From contig NZ_PYSV01000006.1 of NCBI RefSeq assembly GCF_003028415.1, forward strand, positions 62,001 to 126,000: a DNA stretch of 64,000 nucleotides, given 5' to 3'. The position numbers and the translations under genes were made by a program. This document shows, one piece after another, positions 20,162 to 28,197 of this stretch. Under the pieces are notes generated by a model. The model made no database searches. It worked only from the letters and a program-made list of their open reading frames with translations, and had not been told where the DNA came from. Source of the DNA: Deinococcus arcticus. Its GTDB lineage: Bacteria; Deinococcota; Deinococci; Deinococcales; Deinococcaceae. Numbering within the stretch: position 1 is the stretch's first letter; every line of letters starts with the position of its first letter.

Positions 20162-20350
20162 ATGACACCATCACCAGAAGGGGCCGCGCGGGGCGACGAG
20201 ACACGTGACGCCGGCCGCAGCGAGGTGCTGATCAGCGGCGTGGACACCGGGCCCCCCGAACAGGAGCGCGCCAACCTCTCCCCCACCGAGGACCAGGCCC
20301 GCTTTCAGCCGGCCCACCCTGCACAGGAGCCCACCGACGAGGACGGCTGA
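20162..20350 (+). CDS. Small acidic hypothetical protein
   Basis: 62 residues rich in Glu, Asp, Pro and Gly and poor in hydrophobics (for example SEVLISGVDTGPPEQERANL), so probably disordered. No motif is recognisable. The case for a real gene is the well-placed TAGACT hexamer 7 bases before the ATG, the position just ahead of yebC on the same strand, and codon use like neighbouring genes. Function unknown. Confidence 0.55.
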   Translation: MTPSPEGAARGDETRDAGRSEVLISGVDTGPPEQERANLSPTEDQARFQPAHPAQEPTDEDG

Positions 20351-20388
20351 GCGCCGCCGGCGCCCTTCGCCCCCAGGCCGCTCTGCGC

Positions 20389-20436
20389 TAGACTGCCTCC
20401 TGCACGCGCCCCCGAAGAACCTGTTCGTGTGGGCGC
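20389..20436 (+). promoter_or_regulatory. yebC promoter and leader hairpin
   Basis: TAGACT (20389-20394) would start a leader of roughly 60 bases. It contains GCGCCC (20406-20411) pairing with GGGCGC (20431-20436), with CGAA/TTCG inside. The ribosome site AAGGAG follows near 20448-20453. Confidence 0.55.
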
Positions 20437-20463
20437 AGTTTTCGCGTAAGGAGTGTCTCTAGC

Positions 20464-21192
20464 ATGGCCGGTCACAGCAAGTGGTCTCAGATCAAGCGCA
20501 AGAAGGGTGCCAACGACAGCAAACGCAGCGCGATGTACTCCAAGCACATCCGCGCCATTCAGGCCGCCGTCCGCTCGGGCGGCACCGGTGACCCGGCCGG
20601 GAACCTCAGCCTGAAAAATGCCATTGCGGCGGCCAAAAGCGCCACGGTGCCGGTGGACAACATTGAAAACGCCATCAAGCGCGCCGTGGGCGCGGGCGAC
20701 GGCGCGGCCGACTACAAGGACGTGACCTACGAGGGCTATGGCCCCGGCGGCACCGCCATTTTCATTGAAACCCTGACCGACAACGTGAACCGCACCGTGG
20801 CCGATATCCGCGCGGTGTTCAACAAGCGCGGCGGCTCGCTGGGCACCAACGGCAGCGTGGCGTGGCAGTTCGAGAAAAAGGGCGTGCTGCTGCTGAAAGA
20901 CACCAGCGAGCAGGCCCAGGAAACCGCCATTGAACACGGCGCCGAGGACATCCAGGAATCCGAGGACGGGCTGGAAATCAGCACCGGCCCGAACGACCTG
21001 TACGCGGTGCAAGACGCCCTGGTGGCCGCCGGTTTCCCGGTGGAAAGCGCCCAGGTGGCCATGCTGCCCAGCAACACGGTGGCCGTGAGCGGCGACGACG
21101 CCAGGAAGCTGCTGATGCTGATTGACGCCCTGGAAGACCTGGACGACGTGCAGAACGTGTATTCCAACGCGGAGTTTCCAGAAGAAGACTGA
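20464..21192 (+). CDS. YebC/PmpR (TACO1) family protein
   Basis: 242 residues, normal for the family. It opens [32 protein letters not shown], the near-invariant YebC start, and contains NPLKNAI-like [28 protein letters not shown] and [28 protein letters not shown]. YebC was described as a transcriptional regulator; more recent work on this family and its mitochondrial relative TACO1 supports a role in helping ribosomes through proline-rich stretches. In a proline-rich high-GC proteome the latter is plausible. Cytoplasmic. AAGGAG lies 10 bases before the ATG, and the leader holds a hairpin. Confidence 0.96.
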   Translation: MAGHSKWSQIKRKKGANDSKRSAMYSKHIRAIQAAVRSGGTGDPAGNLSLKNAIAAAKSATVPVDNIENAIKRAVGAGDGAADYKDVTYEGYGPGGTAIFIETLTDNVNRTVADIRAVFNKRGGSLGTNGSVAWQFEKKGVLLLKDTSEQAQETAIEHGAEDIQESEDGLEISTGPNDLYAVQDALVAAGFPVESAQVAMLPSNTVAVSGDDARKLLMLIDALEDLDDVQNVYSNAEFPEED

Positions 21193-21308
21193 CGGGCGCC
21201 CGGGGGGCGGGGTTTACCTTCTGTCTGTGCAGCGGCCCGACAGAGTTCGGCAAGGAACCGGGCCGTACCCTGGACCTGTTCCTGCCCCGCCTCTTTCCAG
21301 GAGTTGCC

Positions 21309-22862
21309 ATGCACCGAACTGCGCCTGTCCTGGGGCTTGTGGCCCTGCTGGTTGCCCTCTCTGCCCCGGAACGGGGGGCGGCCGTATCTGCGCCCGCTGT
21401 CCTGGCCCAGAGCGCCGGGGCGGCGCGCGCCGCGACCCCACCCGCATTTCCCGGCGCCGAAGGCTTTGGCGCCGCTGCCAGCGGGGGCCGGGGTGGGCGC
21501 GTCATTTACGTGACCACCCTGAACGCTTCCGGGACCGGTTCACTCCAGGCTGCGCTGGACCAGACCGGGCCCCGCACGGTGCTGTTCAAGGTCAGCGGCG
21601 TGATCGCCGGGGTGCCCCGGCTCTCGCAGCCCGACGTGACGGTGGCGGGCCAGAGCTCGCCGGGCGGCGTGGTGCTGCGTGGCCTGAACATCGAGGGCGA
21701 CGAGGTCTGCGAGGCTGACGGCTGTCCGCTGCCCCGGGTGACACCGCGCAACTTCATCGTGCGGCACCTGCGGCTGCGGCCAGCGGGCGTGGGCGACGAT
21801 GGCCTGCGGCTGCACCGCGCGCGGCTGGGCATCATTGACCATGTATCGGTGGGCAACGCCCAGGACGAGGCGGTGCAGATTTCCTTTTCCAGCGACATCA
21901 CGGTGCAGCGCTCCCTGCTGGCCGAAACAGTGGGGGATCACGCCGAGTTCGGCGGCATGCTGCTCAATTACAGTGACCCCAGGCGCGGCTTTCCCCTGAC
22001 CCGGCTGTCTCTTCACCACAACCTCTGGAACCGGATCGTGGGCCGCCTGCCAGAGATCAGCCGCGAAAACCCCAGCGCGGCGGGGACCACCGCCGATATC
22101 GAGTTTTCGAACAACGTGGCCTACGATCCCAGCCGGCCCGTGGCCATCAGCAACACCTCGCTGGTCAATTCGCCGGCCCGGGGGTACGACACCCAGCCGG
22201 TGTATCTGCGCCTGAACGCGGTGGGCAACCTGTTCTACGCGCAGCCCAGCCGCTTCAGCCACGGCATGTTCACGCTGGAAGGCGCGGGCCTGCCGGACGA
22301 GGGCTACCTGCCGCCGGGCACCCCCACCCGCCTGTTTCTGTCGGACAACCGCATCAACCTGTACCCGGGCGTGCAGGACCACGCCCTGATCTACTGCTGC
22401 AACGATTTCCCCGAAGCGGCGGTGGGCGGCGGCCTGCCCTTTGCCAGCGCTCGGCCCGGCTTTGCCGCCCCAGCCCGGCACCCCTTTCCGGCGATCACCT
22501 ACCACCCCAGCGCGGGGCTGTTGAAGGAACTGAGCCGCGACGTGGGCGCGTTTCCCCGTGATTCCATGGACCGCCGCCTGATGGGCCACGTGGCCAGAGG
22601 CACCTTCGATCCGGCCCCGCAGGACGTGAACCCAGTGGGAGACGCGCTGCAGCTGGATTTCACGGTACCGCCCGCCCCACCCACAGACACCGACGGCGAC
22701 GGCCTGCCGGACGCCTGGGAAAGCGCCCATGGCCTGAAACCCACCTCGGCGGCCGACGGACCGGCCACGACGCTGTCGGCGCGGCTGCTGGGCGTGCCCG
22801 GCTACACGAACCTGGAAGTCTACCTGCATGGGCTGTCCGAGCAGCGCATTGCCGGGCGGTAG
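21309..22862 (+). CDS. Secreted pectate-lyase-like polysaccharide lyase
   Basis: 517 residues. A signal peptide covers about residues 1-42. The mature protein starts FPGAEGFGAAASGGRGGRVIYVTTLNASGTGSLQAAL, the standard opening of PL1/PL3-type right-handed beta-helix pectate lyases, followed by stacked strands (VTVAGQSSPGGVVLRGL, DHVSVGNAQDEAVQIS, SLHHNLWNRIVGRLPEIS). Near the C-terminus DTDGDGLPDAWE is a calcium-binding thrombospondin-3-like loop. It would cleave pectin or a related uronic-acid polymer outside the cell; the exact substrate is not evident. CAGGAG sits 6 bases before the ATG. It stands alone, with no pectin-uptake genes nearby. Confidence 0.87.
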   Translation: MHRTAPVLGLVALLVALSAPERGAAVSAPAVLAQSAGAARAATPPAFPGAEGFGAAASGGRGGRVIYVTTLNASGTGSLQAALDQTGPRTVLFKVSGVIAGVPRLSQPDVTVAGQSSPGGVVLRGLNIEGDEVCEADGCPLPRVTPRNFIVRHLRLRPAGVGDDGLRLHRARLGIIDHVSVGNAQDEAVQISFSSDITVQRSLLAETVGDHAEFGGMLLNYSDPRRGFPLTRLSLHHNLWNRIVGRLPEISRENPSAAGTTADIEFSNNVAYDPSRPVAISNTSLVNSPARGYDTQPVYLRLNAVGNLFYAQPSRFSHGMFTLEGAGLPDEGYLPPGTPTRLFLSDNRINLYPGVQDHALIYCCNDFPEAAVGGGLPFASARPGFAAPARHPFPAITYHPSAGLLKELSRDVGAFPRDSMDRRLMGHVARGTFDPAPQDVNPVGDALQLDFTVPPAPPTDTDGDGLPDAWESAHGLKPTSAADGPATTLSARLLGVPGYTNLEVYLHGLSEQRIAGR

Positions 22863-22876
22863 GTGGGGGCAGGGGG

Positions 22877-24403
22877 TTACAGCACCAGGGCCTGCGCGGT
22901 GCCGCCCAGCCGGTCCCACAGGGTGAAGGCGGCGCGCGCGCCGGGGCGGATGACCCCCTCATCGCGCCAGCCGGCGGCCAGGGCGGGGCCCAGGGTATGG
23001 GCGCGCAGCACGTCCAGTTCCGTGAGGGCCTGCACGGGGGCCAGGCGTTCGCCCGCGTCGTCCACCCGGGTCTGGGCGGCGGCGAAGTTGGCGCGGTACT
23101 CGGGCGGGGCCACGGGGGCGTCGCTGCCAAAGGCCAGCACCGCGCCCGCCTGCTGCAACGACTTGAAGGCGTAGCTTTGCGCTTCCAGGTGCGGCAGCAG
23201 GGTGCGGATCATGGGCCCGTCGGCCTGCAGGTGAATAGGCTGCACGCTGGCGCTCAGGCCCTGAAAGCGGGGAATGTCCTCGGGGCGAAGGTGCTGGGCG
23301 TGCTCAATGCGCAGACGCACCCCCTTCTGCCGGGCGAGGTCGCGCAGATTGTCGTAGGCGTTCAGGACCTCGGTGTTCGCGCGGTCGCCAATGGCGTGCG
23401 TCACCGGGGTCAGGCCCAGGTGCAGCGCCTCGCGGCCCCGTTCGCGGATCAGCTCGGGGGGGTCCAGCGGCATGCCTGTGCCGGAGCCATCGGCAAACCC
23501 CGGCGCGTGCAGCCACGCCGTGCGGCTGCCCAGCGCGCCGTCGGCAAAGAACTTCACGCCGCCCCACTGAAACAGCCCCCCCGGCGTGCGGCGCAGGCCC
23601 AGCGCCCGGGCCGCCTCCAGGCGCTCGTGCGGCAGGCAGGCCCACACGCGCAGCGGCAGTTCGCCGGCTTCTGCCAGGGCCTGCAGGGCACGCGGCGCTT
23701 CGGGGGCCTCAAAAGCCATGGTGTGGGCACTCACGTACCCCCGCGCGGCGAGGTCCTGGGCCCCGGCGCGCGCGGCGGCCAGATACTGCGCCTCGCTGGG
23801 CCCTGGAATGACTGCTTCCACCAGACCCGAGGCGTGTTCCAGCAAGCAGCCCAGGGGCCGCACGATCCGGCCGCCCTCGGGGTCCGGGGTTCCGTCATGG
23901 AGGCCCGCCGCCCGCAGCGCCGCCGAGTTGGCCCAGGCCATGTGCAGGTCGCGCGAGTACAGCAGCACCGGATGGTGCGGGCTCACCTCGTCCAGCAGGG
24001 CCGCGGACGGATAGTCGCCTAGCCCCAGCTCTGAGAGCAGAAAGCCACCGCCGCGAATCCAGCTGCCTTGGGGCGTGTTCAGCACGCGCTGGGCCACCTT
24101 GGCCTGCACCTCGGCCACGCTGCGTGCGCCGTGCAGATTCAGCTGCGAAAGCGAGAATCCGTACGACACCAGATGAATATGGGCCTCTGCGAGCCCCGGG
24201 GTCAGCAGCAGGTCGCGGTGGTCCTGCACCCCGGCGCGGGGGGCCTGGGCGCGCAGGTCGTCGAGGGTGCCCACGGCCAGCACGCGCCCGCCGCCCACCA
24301 GCACGGCCCCGGCCTGGGGCTGGGCGTCCCAGAGGGTCAGGGTGCGGGCCTGCACGATGGTCAGCGGCGCGGCAGCAACAGGGCCAGGGGCGGGCGCAGT
24401 CAT
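22877..24403 (-). CDS. YtcJ-type amidohydrolase
   Basis: 508 residues. Metal-dependent amidohydrolase superfamily: an N-terminal beta-sandwich, then [16 protein letters not shown] with the metal-binding H-x-H (His75, His77), and SFDAP-like [23 protein letters not shown] near the C-terminus with the catalytic aspartate. The long central part with GWLHAPGF-like [13 protein letters not shown] and [17 protein letters not shown] is typical of the YtcJ/exoenzyme-regulatory group. These proteins hydrolyse amide or related bonds in unknown substrates. No signal peptide. TACGCT lies 7 bases before the ATG. Confidence 0.9.
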   Translation of the reverse strand: MTAPAPGPVAAAPLTIVQARTLTLWDAQPQAGAVLVGGGRVLAVGTLDDLRAQAPRAGVQDHRDLLLTPGLAEAHIHLVSYGFSLSQLNLHGARSVAEVQAKVAQRVLNTPQGSWIRGGGFLLSELGLGDYPSAALLDEVSPHHPVLLYSRDLHMAWANSAALRAAGLHDGTPDPEGGRIVRPLGCLLEHASGLVEAVIPGPSEAQYLAAARAGAQDLAARGYVSAHTMAFEAPEAPRALQALAEAGELPLRVWACLPHERLEAARALGLRRTPGGLFQWGGVKFFADGALGSRTAWLHAPGFADGSGTGMPLDPPELIRERGREALHLGLTPVTHAIGDRANTEVLNAYDNLRDLARQKGVRLRIEHAQHLRPEDIPRFQGLSASVQPIHLQADGPMIRTLLPHLEAQSYAFKSLQQAGAVLAFGSDAPVAPPEYRANFAAAQTRVDDAGERLAPVQALTELDVLRAHTLGPALAAGWRDEGVIRPGARAAFTLWDRLGGTAQALVL

Positions 24404-24410
24404 GCCCGGC

Positions 24411-24416
24411 AGCGTA
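24411..24416 (-). promoter_or_regulatory. Leaderless-type -10 (TACGCT)
   Basis: 7 bases before the minus-strand ATG at 24403. Confidence 0.6.
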
Positions 24417-24588
24417 ACGCAAGACGGAGGGCCCCGGTTTCCAAGGCATCTTGGGAAGAGCGCAAAGATGCTCTTTCATCGCCGGCATCCTGCCTTTTAC
24501 TGGTGTTCGCTTTGCTCGTCTCCCGCCTTCATTCCGTCTAAGGCCCCGCACAAGGCACACCGGCGCCCGGCGCTCCCGCATTTCGTAA

Positions 24589-24594
24589 TACACT
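24589..24594 (+). promoter_or_regulatory. Leaderless-type -10 (TACACT)
   Basis: Ends 6 bases before the ATG at 24601. Confidence 0.65.
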
Positions 24595-24600
24595 CACGCC

Positions 24601-25635
24601 ATGCCCCGCATCCTCGTGGTGGATGACGACGCCGCCATCCTCAAGCTTGTCAGCGTGATTCTGTCCCGCGCCGGGCACGAGGTGCGCACCAGCACCCACC
24701 CCGTCGAGGCCCTGGACCTCCTGAAGGTCTTTACCCCCGATCTGGTCATCAGCGACGTGGTGATGCCCTACATGACAGGCCTGGAATTTCTGGAGAAGGT
24801 GCGCGGCCACGAGCAGCTCTCGGCCATTCCCTTTATGCTGCTTTCCAGCCACGCCGAACGCGGCGACGTGCGCAGAGGCATGAACCTGGGCGCCGACGAC
24901 TACCTGCCCAAGCCCTTTACCCCGCAGGACCTGACCACCGCCATTGACGCCCGCCTGAGGCGCGCGGGCCTGACCCTGCAGGGCGAGAGCGGCATGCAGG
25001 CCAAGGGCCTGGGTACCGCGCAGGTGGTCTGGAAGGGCAGCGCGGTGTCGTGGGTGAGCCGCAAGGCGCTGGAGCTGTTCTTCTACCTGCTGGAACACAA
25101 GGAAGTGACGAGCTGGGAAGCCGCCGAGGCCCTGTGGCCCGAGAAGGACGAGGCGCGGGCCAGCAGCCTGTTTCACACCACCCTGCACCGCTTGCGCCGC
25201 AGCCTGAGCAACGAGGCGGTGGTGAGCGCCAACCGCCGCTACGCCCTGAACGCCGACCTGAACCCGGAATACGACGTGCAGCGCTTTGAACTGCTGGCCG
25301 CGCAGGCCGAACAGGGCAGCCTGGGCCTGGAAGAACTGCGCGAACTGGTGACCCAGTACGGCCAGTTTCTGCCCGGCACCGACAGCCCCTGGGCCGACGA
25401 TGTGCGCGCCCGCCTGGAGCAGAAGCAGCTGAGCCTGCTGGGCATTGCCGCCCGCGCCGCCACCCTGGCCGGACGCGACCGCGACGCCGCGCAGTTTCAC
25501 CAGCGGGCCCTGGCCATTGACCCCATGAGCGAGAGTGACTGGCAAGGCCTGGCCCGCGCGCTGGACACCATTGGCGATCCCCGGGCGCGGCTGGCCGCCC
25601 AGCGGGAAGCGTGGTGGGCGGTGGATCTGGATTAA
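24601..25635 (+). CDS. Response regulator with receiver, winged-helix and BTAD (SARP-like) domains
   Basis: 344 residues. Receiver domain 1-118: acidic Asp8-Asp10, phospho-acceptor Asp52 (LVISDVVMPYMTG), switch Ser82 region (MLLSSHAERGD) and Lys104 (LPKPF). Residues 135-215 look like an OmpR-type winged helix (SWVSRKALELFFYLLEHKEVTSWEAAEALWPEKDEARASSLFHTTLHRLRR), and 220-340 like a bacterial transcriptional activation domain with TPR-like helices. The order receiver-HTH-BTAD is uncommon; SARP proteins usually lack a receiver. It likely activates transcription when phosphorylated; no kinase or obvious target cluster is adjacent. Confidence 0.9.
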   Translation: MPRILVVDDDAAILKLVSVILSRAGHEVRTSTHPVEALDLLKVFTPDLVISDVVMPYMTGLEFLEKVRGHEQLSAIPFMLLSSHAERGDVRRGMNLGADDYLPKPFTPQDLTTAIDARLRRAGLTLQGESGMQAKGLGTAQVVWKGSAVSWVSRKALELFFYLLEHKEVTSWEAAEALWPEKDEARASSLFHTTLHRLRRSLSNEAVVSANRRYALNADLNPEYDVQRFELLAAQAEQGSLGLEELRELVTQYGQFLPGTDSPWADDVRARLEQKQLSLLGIAARAATLAGRDRDAAQFHQRALAIDPMSESDWQGLARALDTIGDPRARLAAQREAWWAVDLD

Positions 25636-25644
25636 GGAACAAGA

Positions 25645-25675
25645 GGGGCCGCAGACACACAGGTGCAGCGGCCCC
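25645..25675 (+). terminator. Hairpin after the response regulator
   Basis: GGGGCCGC (25645-25652) / GCGGCCCC (25668-25675), 8 perfect pairs with a 15-base loop. No T-run follows, so termination is uncertain. Confidence 0.5.
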
Positions 25676-25712
25676 TGCCTCATTTGCGCCGCGCGGGTCC
25701 TGACCTCTCCGT

Positions 25713-25740
25713 TACCCTGAAGGCACAACTGATCAGGAGG
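25713..25740 (+). promoter_or_regulatory. TACCCT -10 and strong AGGAGG site of the wall-hydrolase gene
   Basis: TACCCT (25713-25718) is a possible -10; no good -35. AGGAGG (25735-25740) is 5 bases before the ATG and is one of the strongest ribosome sites in the window. Confidence 0.55.
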
Positions 25741-25745
25741 TCACC

Positions 25746-27560
25746 ATGTTTGCCCCAGAACAACGACTTACCAACGAGGGGGGCCGCGCCGCCCCCAAAC
25801 CCCAGCAGCCCGCCGCCCCCTTGGGCCTGAAGAAAGCCCCCAAACAGTGGGAGCGCACCTTCGTGGGCAAGGCCAAGGACGTAAAGTTTCAGCTGCGCAT
25901 CATCCGCGACGAGAGCGGACGGCTGATTGGCCGTTACATGGCGACACCAGGGAGCAACGCCGGGTGGCACGTTGAAGGTGTGATCCGCGAGGACAACTCC
26001 TTCATATTGAAGGGCACCGACAATAACGCCGAATTTGAGGGCAAGTTCAGCCCCGACGGCAAGAAGATCAGCACCAGCTTTAGCAACAAAACATCAAGCG
26101 GCGAGTTCAAGGTTGAGAGCATGCACATGGGGTTTGCGTTTGTGCCGGTAAGGATGGCAGTGCCGAAGCCGGCTGAGCAGCAAAGTGCGAGTCCCAGTAA
26201 CTCAAGTCCAGAGCAGAACGCCGAAAATGAGGTGACGCCTGGAGAACTGCAGGCGGCCATTAGAGCCGCACAGGAGACAGCCAAAACTCTGGGCAAGTCG
26301 TTCACCTCCAGCTCAAAAGTGCATGTCGAAGCCATTCTGCGCCACTGCAAGAAAGCTGGAATCACCGATCTGAATCAGGTTGCCTACATTCTTGCCACTG
26401 GGATTTGGGAGTCTAATGGATTTACTGCACTCAGGGAAAAATACGACTCCGGCTGGGACCCGGAGGACTACTTCGAACAGAAGTATGGCTGTAATCCCAC
26501 TAAAACTCTGAAGTCTGACAACAGACGTCTGGCCGATGGCATATCTGCTCAAACCATTTTGGCAAAGCGCAGAGAGAGAAATATCATGGAACTGGGCAAC
26601 ACCAAGCCAGGAGATGGGTATAAATATAGAGGTCGGGGCTACGTTCACCTCACTGGGAAGGCCGGCTACACGCGAGCACAGAAAGAGATTGTCGAGCCGA
26701 GTGGATATAAGATAGATGGTAAAATTCCCAATATTGTAGAGAATCCAGACCTCGCTGCAAGTGATCGCGATTTGGCGGGCATGATCATCGCGAAGGGCAT
26801 GATGATGGGATTGTTCACCAAGAAGCGTCTTAGCTCTTATGTTACTGGCGCAAACGTCGACTTCACAGGAGCAAGACGAGTAGTTAATGGGACCGATTCT
26901 GCATCTTTAATTGCAAGCGGCGCCGCTCGCGCTTCTCAGTTATTAGAGAGCAACAGCGATGGCCAAGGCGAAGGAATCGAAGAACTAACCACTGAAGAAC
27001 GGGACGCCGTCCGAAATATCCCGAAGGGTGGCTACACTCAGGAGGAGTTGCAGGGAATTATAAAAGGCGTCGAGATAGGGAGCTTCAAGGGCATAAGTGC
27101 TTACTACAATGGACCTATAGAGAAACAAACTTGGGCTAATAGTTTTGGAGCAGGTGGATTGTACTACGGATGGAAATGGCAATGCGTAGAGTTTGTGCGA
27201 AGATTTACACATCTAAATTCGGGAGTTTATTTGTATGAGAAGGGACATGCGGGAACCTGGTTCAAAAACCACGTACAAGACGGTCAAAAAGGTCATAGTG
27301 GACATCCACAATATAGGAATTATGACGCAAAAACCAATCTTAGAACTGGGAGCCGGACCAAACCGGAAGTGGGGGATGTCATAGTTATAGGTACATCAAC
27401 TTACGGACATGTTGCGATTGTAGCCGAGGTCAATGATGAAAATATTGTAATTGTGCAACAAAATGTTGAAACTAAGTTCACTGAATCAATCCCAATGTCA
27501 AATAAGAATGGAAAATGGATCCTAGGGAGTCAGGTTCTATGCTGGATAAGACCAAAATAA
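25746..27560 (+). CDS. Modular wall hydrolase: N-terminal beta domain, GH19-like muramidase, CHAP domain (candidate effector)
   Basis: 604 residues, no signal peptide. Residues 1-137: proline-rich start and a beta-rich domain with phrases such as DESGRLIGRY and FEGKFSPDGKKISTSF. Residues 138-162: polar linker. Residues 163-405: GH19-like endolysin domain with catalytic candidates Glu222 (IWESNGF) and Glu231 (REKY), the hallmark GDGYKYRGRGYVHLTGKAGY and a GARRVVNGTD segment. Residues 440-604: CHAP amidase/peptidase with Cys480 (WKWQCVEF) and His555 (TYGHVA). Both enzymes would cut peptidoglycan. Counted G+C falls along the gene: 70% at 25801-25860, 52% at 26041-26100, 48% at 26581-26640, 35% at 27181-27240. 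No phage genes flank it. Its end overlaps the next gene by 22 bases. Alternative: a stray prophage lysin. Confidence 0.85.
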   Translation: MFAPEQRLTNEGGRAAPKPQQPAAPLGLKKAPKQWERTFVGKAKDVKFQLRIIRDESGRLIGRYMATPGSNAGWHVEGVIREDNSFILKGTDNNAEFEGKFSPDGKKISTSFSNKTSSGEFKVESMHMGFAFVPVRMAVPKPAEQQSASPSNSSPEQNAENEVTPGELQAAIRAAQETAKTLGKSFTSSSKVHVEAILRHCKKAGITDLNQVAYILATGIWESNGFTALREKYDSGWDPEDYFEQKYGCNPTKTLKSDNRRLADGISAQTILAKRRERNIMELGNTKPGDGYKYRGRGYVHLTGKAGYTRAQKEIVEPSGYKIDGKIPNIVENPDLAASDRDLAGMIIAKGMMMGLFTKKRLSSYVTGANVDFTGARRVVNGTDSASLIASGAARASQLLESNSDGQGEGIEELTTEERDAVRNIPKGGYTQEELQGIIKGVEIGSFKGISAYYNGPIEKQTWANSFGAGGLYYGWKWQCVEFVRRFTHLNSGVYLYEKGHAGTWFKNHVQDGQKGHSGHPQYRNYDAKTNLRTGSRTKPEVGDVIVIGTSTYGHVAIVAEVNDENIVIVQQNVETKFTESIPMSNKNGKWILGSQVLCWIRPK

Positions 27561-28111
27561 AATACTATGCCTGCCTATCCATCCTAGTTTCATGCGTCGC
27601 TCAATCGTCGGCATTATTAGGACAGCAGAATCTCAAAATGATCATGACTTCTTCCTTCTGTAAGAAGTATAAATGTCAGTTTTCAGATAGCAATGAACTG
27701 ATTAATCCTCTACAATATGAAATTCTTTTGAAGGACGCCCTTGGAGTTCAATTGGACACATTCTTTGATGTTTACTATGAAAATAACTCAATTAAACGAT
27801 TAGAATTGCAGATTGGCATAGATTACCCGAAGAACAAACTGAGCCCCAACTATTCTGTCGTAGTTGACGATTTCTACAGATTAGCAACCGGACGCCAAAT
27901 ACTTCCTCAACAACAAAGATTTTACGGCGGCAAAGTTACGGAATGCTATGACGAACTCTATTCATTACAAATGAATTCAAAATCAAATACAAGATATTTG
28001 CTTGCAGAAGGTAAAACTACCGACGGTCGCGCGTATACCGCGTACTGTTCACAGATATTCCTGGGAGGCAGTAAGAGATCAAATAGATCTATTATTATAA
28101 CCGTTAAATAA
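27539..28111 (+). CDS. Small exported protein, candidate immunity protein
   Basis: 190 residues. The N-terminus has lysines (residues 4-8) followed by a hydrophobic stretch; LVSC (16-19) fits a lipobox, so it may be a lipoprotein, or it may be cut after the S-S-A at about 24. The mature part is mixed strands with four cysteines (CKKYKC, TECYDE, TAYCSQ), suiting disulfides outside the cytoplasm. It starts inside the wall-hydrolase gene, 22 bases before that gene's stop, which implies coupled expression. G+C is 37% at 27721-27780, unlike the host. I recognise no family. A toxin acting on peptidoglycan would need an envelope-located protector, which this matches; that is inference. Confidence 0.7.
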   Translation: MLDKTKIKYYACLSILVSCVAQSSALLGQQNLKMIMTSSFCKKYKCQFSDSNELINPLQYEILLKDALGVQLDTFFDVYYENNSIKRLELQIGIDYPKNKLSPNYSVVVDDFYRLATGRQILPQQQRFYGGKVTECYDELYSLQMNSKSNTRYLLAEGKTTDGRAYTAYCSQIFLGGSKRSNRSIIITVK

Positions 28112-28184
28112 TTGTATTAAAAATTACGCCTGATTACATCAATCAGCATCTTTTCAGTACGCCGGTAAACCACCTATCCTCGCT

Positions 28185-28190
28185 TATACT
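28185..28190 (+). promoter_or_regulatory. Leaderless-type -10 (TATACT) of alaS
   Basis: Ends 7 bases before the alaS ATG. Confidence 0.7.
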
Positions 28191-28197
28191 TTCCCCC

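Noticed and set aside
26700..28111. Low-GC region as part of an integrated phage
   Set aside because: Only two genes, no integrase, tRNA target duplication, capsid, tail or holin genes; both flanks are ordinary host genes.
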